DNA of 8,469 nucleotides. It comes from Allopontixanthobacter sp041741895 (GTDB lineage: Bacteria; Pseudomonadota; Alphaproteobacteria; Sphingomonadales; Sphingomonadaceae). The notes beneath the pieces were generated by a model, which ran no database searches, was not told the DNA's origin, and was given only the letters and a program-made list of their open reading frames with translations. A program made the translations under genes and the position numbers. Below are positions 1 to 4,852 of this stretch, in pieces. Within the stretch, counting starts at the first letter, position 1, and each line of letters starts with the position of its first letter. The stretch is taken from assembly GCA_041741895.1 (NCBI GenBank), contig JBGSJO010000070.1, positions 1-8,469 of the forward strand, read 5' to 3'.

Positions 1-106
1 TGGCGTCGCGGTCGATCAGAATGGGTTCCGCCCCGGCGCGGCCAAGCATGATGGCGGCCATCGCTCCAGCCGGCCCTGCGCCCAAAATCAGCGGCCGATC
101 GCTCAC
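1..106 (-). CDS. FAD-dependent oxidoreductase, N-terminal fragment (cut by window edge)
   Basis: Only the first 35 codons are present; the gene runs off the left edge. The visible N-terminus reads MSDRPLILGAGPAGAMAA and continues through a segment ending PILIDRD. This is a Rossmann dinucleotide-binding beta-alpha-beta unit (GAGPAG, residues 9-14) followed by the acidic residue that normally contacts the FAD ribose. That pattern is typical of flavin monooxygenases and geranylgeranyl-reductase-like oxidoreductases. I chose the GTG at 106-104 because it overlaps the TGA of the methyltransferase (GTGA), indicating translational coupling, and because it places the glycine motif right at the N-terminus as usual. 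As third gene after a type III PKS and a methyltransferase, it would be the oxidative tailoring enzyme (ring hydroxylation or oxidation to a quinone). The substrate is inferred from context only, and the subfamily cannot be settled from 35 residues. Confidence 0.8.
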   Translation of the reverse strand, partial: MSDRPLILGAGPAGAMAAIMLGRAGAEPILIDRDA

Positions 107-789
107 CGCCGCGCTTCGACGCACAGGCGGAAGGGAAACACACGGAACACCCTTGCGCCGCGCACTCCCGCCGCGTCCAGCAGTTCGGGCCATTCCTGCG
201 GGCGATAACTGCGCGCAATGGAGAGGTGGCCGTCATGCTGCACGATCCGGTGCCAGCGCATCAACCATGCGAGCGCCGGCCAACCAAGATAGGCGAACCC
301 GTGGCGGTGGAGATCGTTGACCAGCCACCCAGCAGCAGCCTCCCGGTCCATGAACCGAAGAAAATCTAGCAATTGCCCGCGCGTCATGTGATGCGCGACG
401 AGGCTGGAGACGATGCAGTCGAACCCCTCTCCGGCAAGTTCTGCGTAATCCCCGGCCCGGTAGGTGATCGGCAGGCCATGCGGCGTAGCCTCCTTCGCAG
501 CGGCCACGCTCTTTTCGTTCAGATCGACCCCGATCAGCTCCGCCGCGATGCCGCGTTTTGCGGCCCAGCGGGCAATCTGTCGCAGCATGTCACCATCGCC
601 AAAGCCGACATCGAGCAGGCGGAAACTCTTGCGGCCGCCGACCGCGCGTTCGAGGAAGGCCAATGTCGGGCGGTGCGCCATCGTCACTCGGTTGACCTTC
701 GCCAGATCGTGCAGGACACTGGTATATACCGCCGGGTCCAGCGCCGGATCGTCCATCAATTCTTCTTCGATGCGGCGCGCCTCAAGCAT
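103..789 (-). CDS. Class I SAM-dependent methyltransferase of the type III PKS cluster
   Basis: This is a 228-residue soluble protein with a seven-strand SAM methyltransferase fold. Motif I is LLDVGFGDGD (residues 58-67). The acidic residue that binds the SAM ribose is in GVDLN (D89). A GDYAEL segment follows (113-118), and SSLVAHHM (128-135) occupies the motif IV position. The later VNDLHRH (157-163) and HDGHLSIARSYRP (185-197) segments resemble the methyltransferases found beside bacterial chalcone-synthase-like genes. The start lies 6 bp after the PKS stop, and the stop overlaps the start of the FAD enzyme, so it sits in the middle of an operon. A second in-frame ATG at residue 12 (756-754), preceded by a GAAGAAGAA stretch, could be the real start. 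Probable role: O- or C-methylation of the polyketide made by the neighbouring PKS. The target atom cannot be read from the sequence. Confidence 0.88.
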   Translation of the reverse strand: MLEARRIEEELMDDPALDPAVYTSVLHDLAKVNRVTMAHRPTLAFLERAVGGRKSFRLLDVGFGDGDMLRQIARWAAKRGIAAELIGVDLNEKSVAAAKEATPHGLPITYRAGDYAELAGEGFDCIVSSLVAHHMTRGQLLDFLRFMDREAAAGWLVNDLHRHGFAYLGWPALAWLMRWHRIVQHDGHLSIARSYRPQEWPELLDAAGVRGARVFRVFPFRLCVEARR

Positions 790-795
790 GGTGCA

Positions 796-1845
796 TTACG
801 CGCCCAGCCAGCCGAAATGCAGCCCCTCCATCGCCAGTCCAGGGCCAAATGCCAGCGCAACACCGCGCGTCGGTTTTTGGGCAATGATCCGTTCCAGCAC
901 GAACATCAGGGTGGATGAGGACATATTGCCGCAGCTGCGCAGGACCTCGCGGCTATCCTCCAGCGAACCGCGCGCCAGATCCAGCCCGTTTTCCACTGCA
1001 TCCAGGATCGACCGGCCCCCAGCGTGGACAGCCCAAGCGTCAATTTCCGCCACCGGAGTACCGCCGGTGATCCGCTGGCGCACTTCGGGGCGCGCAATGG
1101 CGGCGGCGATACGCCCCGGAACTTCGCCCGACAGGCGCATCTTGAAGCCGGTGTCGACAATATCCCAGGTAATCAGTTCGGCGCTGTCTTCCAGCGCCGC
1201 CGATATCCCGCCTCGCAGTTCCAGCCCTGCGCCGGACGCGGTGACGATTGCCGCCGCCGCCCCGTCACCGAATTGCGCACCCGCCAGCAGCGGTTCGATG
1301 TCGAAATCTTGCTGGTGATGCAGGCTGCTAAGCTCGACGGTGACGACCAGCACCCGCGCATCGGCTTCGGAGCGGACGATATGACGCGCGGTGCGCAGCG
1401 CGGTAACCGCGGCATAGCAGCCCATGAATCCGACCAGCACCCGTTCCACATCATCGGGCAGGCCGAGCCGACGGGCGATGATCTGGTCCACGCCCGGCGC
1501 GACAAAGCCGGTGCAGCTGGCCACCACGATATGCGTGATGGTGCCCAGAGGCGGCAGTTTCTCGATCGCCTTGAGCGCAAGTTCGGGCGCGGCCTTTGCA
1601 TAGATTTCCATCCGCTGCGCCGTGCTGGGTTCGGCCGGACCACCATACAGCCCGCGGCCCTGATCCAGCTTTGCGTCCTCTTCGGACAGCACCGACCAGC
1701 GATGTTCGATGCCCGAACGCCCGGCCATGCGTTCATACAGCTTCGCTTCGCGCGATTCGCCCAGCTGCGCCATGGCCCAGCGGCGGTAATCCGGTTCGAA
1801 ATCCAGATCAGGAATTGCGGTCGCGATTGCGGCGATGCGGGCCAT
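796..1845 (-). CDS. Type III polyketide synthase (chalcone/stilbene synthase-like)
   Basis: This 349-residue thiolase-fold enzyme would condense an acyl-CoA starter with malonyl-CoA without an acyl carrier protein. The complete Cys-His-Asn triad is visible: Cys111 in VVASCTGFVAPGVD, His274 in WAVHAGGRSILDAVE, and Asn307 in SCGNMSS. Other family landmarks are VGFMGCYAA (138-146), QFGDGAAA (191-198) and the C-terminal loop AFGPGL (332-337). The loop has Ala where plant chalcone synthases have the first Gly of GFGPG, and His274 is followed by Ala rather than Pro. The length is usual for bacterial members. It is the first gene of a three-gene unit (PKS, methyltransferase, FAD enzyme). This order recalls Streptomyces griseus srsABC, which makes methylated, hydroxylated alkylresorcinol lipids, so a phenolic lipid, quinone or alkylpyrone product is plausible but inferred. 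A promoter and a dyad lie just upstream. Confidence 0.95.
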   Translation of the reverse strand: MARIAAIATAIPDLDFEPDYRRWAMAQLGESREAKLYERMAGRSGIEHRWSVLSEEDAKLDQGRGLYGGPAEPSTAQRMEIYAKAAPELALKAIEKLPPLGTITHIVVASCTGFVAPGVDQIIARRLGLPDDVERVLVGFMGCYAAVTALRTARHIVRSEADARVLVVTVELSSLHHQQDFDIEPLLAGAQFGDGAAAAIVTASGAGLELRGGISAALEDSAELITWDIVDTGFKMRLSGEVPGRIAAAIARPEVRQRITGGTPVAEIDAWAVHAGGRSILDAVENGLDLARGSLEDSREVLRSCGNMSSSTLMFVLERIIAQKPTRGVALAFGPGLAMEGLHFGWLGA

Positions 1846-1872
1846 GGATGCTTTCTGTTGCGGGGTTTCAAT

Positions 1873-1888
1873 CTACAACCGACTGTAG
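1873..1888. promoter_or_regulatory. Dyad over the predicted transcription start of the PKS operon
   Basis: The sequence ctacaaccgactgtag has 5-bp inverted arms (CTACA / TGTAG) separated by 6 bp. It begins 5 bp downstream of the predicted -10 box of the PKS promoter and covers the expected transcription start, a classic repressor-operator position. No regulator gene is visible next to it. A dyad this short could be chance. Confidence 0.35.
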
Positions 1889-1892
1889 GCCA

Positions 1893-1922
1893 ATTTTATC
1901 CCGAACGCCGCAAGTTTCTCAA
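1893..1922 (-). promoter_or_regulatory. Predicted sigma70-type promoter of the type III PKS operon
   Basis: Reading the minus strand, TTGAGA (1922-1917; 5 of 6 matches to TTGACA) is followed after 18 bp by TAAAAT (1898-1893; 5 of 6 matches to TATAAT). A start near 1886 would give a leader of about 40 nt before the PKS ATG, with an AGAAAG purine run a few bases upstream of that ATG as a weak ribosome-binding site. This is the strongest box pair I found in the window, and it fills the 109-bp gap between permease and PKS. It suggests the PKS unit is transcribed separately from the permease. Confidence 0.5.
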
Positions 1923-1954
1923 CGCCATCCGCTCGCCCCCGTCGCAGCTACCCG

Positions 1955-3388
1955 TCAATTGTGCACCGGAACCACTCCTTCCCCTTGCGGCATCTGGTCC
2001 GCCACTGCACTTGCGGCAAAGCTCGGCTGTCCCTTGCGGCGCGGAAATCTGACAAAGACCATCACGATCAGCCCGATGATGTGCAAACCCATCACCATCA
2101 GGAACAGACTGCGCAATCCGCCAATCTGATCGGCAAGGCCAAGTGCACTTGCACCCAGCGTTGTGCCGAAGTTGGAACAGGCCATATACAGCGTGAACTG
2201 GGTCGCGGCGACCTTCGGATCGCACAGCCGCATGGAAATCGGCAGGGCCACAACGGTGATCAGCGTGTCCAGTGCCAGCCAGGTGAAGACAAAGGCCGAG
2301 AAGAAGGCTGCATCGGACCACAGCGCAATTCCCAGATACATGATCGCGCTCATCAGGATGAACATTGCGAACATCCCGATGGTGGAAATCCTGGCGCCGA
2401 ATCTGTCACCCAGCCACCCGCCCAGCGTCAGCCCCAACAGCCCCGCCACCAGACCGGCCGTGCCGGTGATAGAGGTAATCTCCGCTTCGTCCCAACCGAC
2501 ATAGCCGGTGCCGATCATCGGGGTCAGCCCGGTCAGCGCGCCATAGTGAAATCCGCGCGTCAGCAGGACAGGGACCCACAGGAGGCTGGCGGGCTTGATC
2601 AGTGAAATGAAGGTTGTTTTGAGGATAGGCCACCACGCTTCGGCCTGGATCGCCAGATTGCGCGCATTCGCGGTGCCTTTGCTCCACGGCAGGCGTCGTT
2701 CGCCCGGCCGTTCACGCAGCAGCACGACATAAAGGGAGATGACGCCGATAAACAGCGCCGACAGCAGATAGGCCGCCGATGCGCCGAATTGCGAAATCAC
2801 AAATCCCGTACTGGCAGTGGAAATTGCGATGCCGATGGCCTGCCCGCCGAACATCATCCCGCTGGCCCGGGCGCGCTCCTCTTCCTCCATGATGTCCACG
2901 GCCAGCCCGTCGACCGCGACGTCCTGATAGGTTGTTGCCAGATTGACCACAAACCCCGCCGCCGCCAGCATTCCGACATTGCTGGAAGCCGGGGCAATCA
3001 CGGCGCACATCAGCAGCGCGGCGATCATCACCAATTGCGCGCCGATCAGCCAGACCCGCCTGCGCCCCATCGGCAGGAAGGTATACCGGTCCATCAGGAA
3101 CCCGTTCACCAGTTTCAGCGTCCACGGCAGCGCGGTAAATCCGAGCACATAGGCAACATCCGCTGCGCTCGCCCCATTGGCCGCCATCCACGCGGGAATG
3201 GCAAACCAGAACAGCCCGATGGGCACGCCCTGCGTTACATACAGAATGAACAGGGTGAACAGACGCAGCGGGCGGCTCTGATCCAGCACCCAGCGGTTTT
3301 CAGCGAATGATTGTGGCAAGGCAGCATTCCCGGCAGCGCCCTGGCCGCCGATCTGGCGTTCACGGCAAAGGTGCGACCTTGGATGCAC
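1955..3388 (-). CDS. AmpG-like MFS permease (PAT family)
   Basis: This is a polytopic inner-membrane protein, 477 residues from the farthest start, with about 12 hydrophobic segments beginning near residue 43. AmpG/PAT-family features are clear: LYVTQGVPIGLFWFAIPAWM (49-68), LPWTLKLVNGFLMDR (87-101) followed by MGRRRVWL (107-114), TTYQDVAVDGLAVDIM (152-167), the repeated loop motif GGWLGDRFGAR (323-333), and AATQFTLYMACSNFGTTLG (394-412). AmpG itself imports GlcNAc-anhydromuropeptides for cell-wall recycling, and other PAT members carry different substrates such as acetyl-CoA. No ampD, nagZ or beta-lactamase gene is visible here, so the substrate is unknown. The first 33 residues (rich in R, G and Q) look unlike a natural N-terminus. 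In-frame TTG (3319) or GTG (3289) starts would be closer to family length. It lies on the same strand as the PKS operon but is separated from it by a promoter-bearing gap. Confidence 0.85.
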   Translation of the reverse strand: MHPRSHLCRERQIGGQGAAGNAALPQSFAENRWVLDQSRPLRLFTLFILYVTQGVPIGLFWFAIPAWMAANGASAADVAYVLGFTALPWTLKLVNGFLMDRYTFLPMGRRRVWLIGAQLVMIAALLMCAVIAPASSNVGMLAAAGFVVNLATTYQDVAVDGLAVDIMEEEERARASGMMFGGQAIGIAISTASTGFVISQFGASAAYLLSALFIGVISLYVVLLRERPGERRLPWSKGTANARNLAIQAEAWWPILKTTFISLIKPASLLWVPVLLTRGFHYGALTGLTPMIGTGYVGWDEAEITSITGTAGLVAGLLGLTLGGWLGDRFGARISTIGMFAMFILMSAIMYLGIALWSDAAFFSAFVFTWLALDTLITVVALPISMRLCDPKVAATQFTLYMACSNFGTTLGASALGLADQIGGLRSLFLMVMGLHIIGLIVMVFVRFPRRKGQPSFAASAVADQMPQGEGVVPVHN

Positions 3389-3430
3389 GATGTACCCCGG
3401 CAGCGGCCCAAGTCCAGATGCGGCACGGGC

Positions 3431-3469
3431 TTGACTTCGGCAGAGCGCAGAATTGACGTTTTTTTGACG
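3431..3469. repeat. Three TTGAC repeats with 22- and 11-bp spacing upstream of the permease
   Basis: On the plus strand TTGACT starts at 3431, and TTGACG starts at 3453 and again at 3464. All face the same way, with start-to-start spacing of 22 and 11 bp, about two and one helical turns. They lie in the 107-bp gap (3389-3495) between the ClpP-like gene and the permease, around a run of seven Ts (3459-3465). They could be phased binding sites for a regulator of the permease. I see no convincing -35/-10 pair for the permease in this gap, and chance remains possible for a 5-mer. Confidence 0.3.
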
Positions 3470-3495
3470 CAGGGGCCGCGTGCAGCGCCCGGATT

Positions 3496-4200
3496 TCAGC
3501 CAGCCCGTTCGACCGGCATTACATTATACTCCCGGGCTTCTTCCTGGCTCAGGCAATAGCGCTGGCCCTGGTTATTCTCGCCGCCGGTTGCCGCCTGCTG
3601 GTACATTATCTCCGTCAACAACCGCCGGCTGATGCCCATGCGGATCAGGAAGTCATTATCCTCGCTGGCGAGCATTGCGCTCAATTGCTCGATTTCACCG
3701 ATCAGCTGGGTGGTCCCATCGCTTCCATCCTTCACTGCACTGTCGATGACATCGCGCTGGCCGGTGTAGGTGAACATGTGGACCATGAATATCCCACCCG
3801 GCTCCACGAACCGCCGATCACCGCCCATGAACACGAAATTGCAGGAGGAAAAACAGGTCCAGCCCATGGGTATTCGGGTTACCATGCCGGGATAGGACCG
3901 GATGATCTTACCCGCCGCATTGCCGGAACGGGCATCGCCGCCGCGCGATCGCAGCCAGATTTCCTCGATCCGCTCGTCCGCCGAAATGGCCGCAGCCAGG
4001 CGGGCAGGCAGCGTGGTATCGACAATTCCGTCCGCAATCAGCACGCGTTTGCCGCCCTTGTCAGCCGGGGTCAGCGTCATCGGGGCGGCCGAACCCCAAT
4101 CAGGTTTTAAAGGACAGGTCGGATTGACCGGGTCCATCCCCTTCGCCCCGCCGAGCAGGGCAATCGCGGCCAGCAACCCCAGAATGCGCGCAGCAGTCAT
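3496..4200 (-). CDS. Exported ClpP/crotonase-fold protein (COG3904-like)
   Basis: The product is 234 residues. I chose the ATG at 4200 because it overlaps the stop of the upstream gene (ATGA) and is followed at once by a signal peptide (TAARILGLLAAIALLGGAKG, residues 2-21). A longer in-frame reading to 4302 would bury the signal. The mature part looks like the ClpP-type serine-protease fold seen in predicted periplasmic COG3904 proteins: EEIWLRSRGGDARSG (79-93) as the strand-turn that lines the active site, GWTCFSSCNFVFMGGDRRFV (113-132) with Ser119 in the nucleophile position, and PGGIFMVHMF (134-143) with candidate catalytic His141. A third catalytic residue is not obvious, so peptidase activity is inferred. 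Cys29, Cys116, Cys120 and Cys216 could form disulfides outside the cytoplasm. Likely location: periplasm. It is co-transcribed and coupled with the exported 198-residue protein. Confidence 0.8.
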   Translation of the reverse strand: MTAARILGLLAAIALLGGAKGMDPVNPTCPLKPDWGSAAPMTLTPADKGGKRVLIADGIVDTTLPARLAAAISADERIEEIWLRSRGGDARSGNAAGKIIRSYPGMVTRIPMGWTCFSSCNFVFMGGDRRFVEPGGIFMVHMFTYTGQRDVIDSAVKDGSDGTTQLIGEIEQLSAMLASEDNDFLIRMGISRRLLTEIMYQQAATGGENNQGQRYCLSQEEAREYNVMPVERAG

Positions 4201-4793
4201 ACCGCGAGAGAATAGCGCGCCGATCCGGGCGGGCGGCACATGCGCTTGTTGGCAGTGGTTTCCTCGCCCTTGACGATAATCACGTCGGTCACGGTGATGC
4301 ACTCAAGGCCGGTCGCTTCGTCATCATTGCGGCCCACCACGGTGGAACTGCCGGAAACATCTTCGCGCGTGTTCGATTTCCAACTTGCGCTGGATCCGAC
4401 TTGCGCGCCCGCGCCGTCTTCGGCCCCGCGGGTCGCCGCCAGAGTGGCTTCTGCGGCCTGCACCTGCTCCTCCGGATCGAGGCGGCAGGCGATGGCGTTG
4501 GTCAACTGGTCCGAAACTTCTGCCATCGGCAGCCACCGCGATACCCCCGCGCGGTAGGCGGCATCGCCCGCAACCTTGCCAACCACACTGCCAAGGAGCG
4601 ACGAGCCGAAGCCCTTCTTCTTGCCTTTGGGGCAGCCATCGGAGGTGGTTTCGGTACTTGGCGCCTTGGGGGACGGCAGCGTCAAACCGCTGAATTGTGC
4701 CTGGGCGGGCGCGGACACCAGCGAAAGCGTAGCAACAATTGCCGCAAATCTGGCCGCGAATCTGGCTGCAATGTTGATGGGTCCGCTGGTCAT
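4197..4793 (-). CDS. Exported protein of unknown function, surface-antigen-like C-terminus
   Basis: I do not recognise a named family with certainty. The 198-residue product has a signal peptide ending SAPAQA at residue 32 (AQA, then QF), so it is probably periplasmic or surface-associated; the site has no lipobox Cys. After it come a Cys- and Lys-rich stretch (DGCPKGKKKGFG, 52-63), a small-residue segment GSSLLGSVVGKVAGDAAYRAG (63-83) like the glycine-rich part of 17-kDa-type antigens, IACRLDPEEQVQAAEATLAA (101-120), and a Ser/Thr-rich region ASWKSNTREDVSGSS (136-150). The last part is ECITVTDVIIVKGEET (164-179) and KRMCRPPGSARYS (183-195), similar in pattern to the C-terminal domain of RT0821-like surface proteins. 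The four mature Cys residues (54, 103, 165, 186) suggest disulfides. The ATG has an AGGGG ribosome-binding site 7 nt upstream. Its stop overlaps the ClpP-like gene, implying joint production. Confidence 0.75.
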   Translation of the reverse strand: MTSGPINIAARFAARFAAIVATLSLVSAPAQAQFSGLTLPSPKAPSTETTSDGCPKGKKKGFGSSLLGSVVGKVAGDAAYRAGVSRWLPMAEVSDQLTNAIACRLDPEEQVQAAEATLAATRGAEDGAGAQVGSSASWKSNTREDVSGSSTVVGRNDDEATGLECITVTDVIIVKGEETTANKRMCRPPGSARYSLAV

Positions 4794-4852
4794 TATTCAA
4801 CCCCTATCGGGGCAGTTCAATACAGCAGCTTGGGCAAAACAACAAATCAGGA
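4794..4852 (-). other. Short intergenic gap with a hairpin over a ribosome-binding site
   Basis: This 59-bp gap separates the NAD synthase stop from the exported 198-residue protein. On the minus strand CCCC-GATA-GGGG (4812-4801) could form a 4-bp GC hairpin whose right arm is the AGGGG ribosome-binding site. I see no U-tracted terminator, so read-through from the NAD synthase is possible. There is no strong promoter (TTGTTG and TATTGA 17 bp apart are poor matches). Confidence 0.3.

Noticed and set aside
464..2129. Long plus-strand open frames opposite the methyltransferase and PKS (464-1318, 1024-2052, 1596-2129)
   Set aside because: They are antisense to genes with intact catalytic motifs, have low-complexity Arg/Ser/Gln/His-rich composition and show no recognisable domains; they are GC-driven shadows.
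3470..3495. GC-rich imperfect hairpin (GGGCGC / GCGGCCC) after the ClpP-like gene as a terminator
   Set aside because: It needs a bulge and is followed by A-rich rather than U-rich sequence in the direction of transcription.
4201..4302. Longer N-terminus for the ClpP-like protein (start at 4302)
   Set aside because: It would bury the signal peptide behind 34 His/Arg-rich residues and overlap the upstream gene by about 100 bp; the ATGA start at 4200 explains the sequence better.
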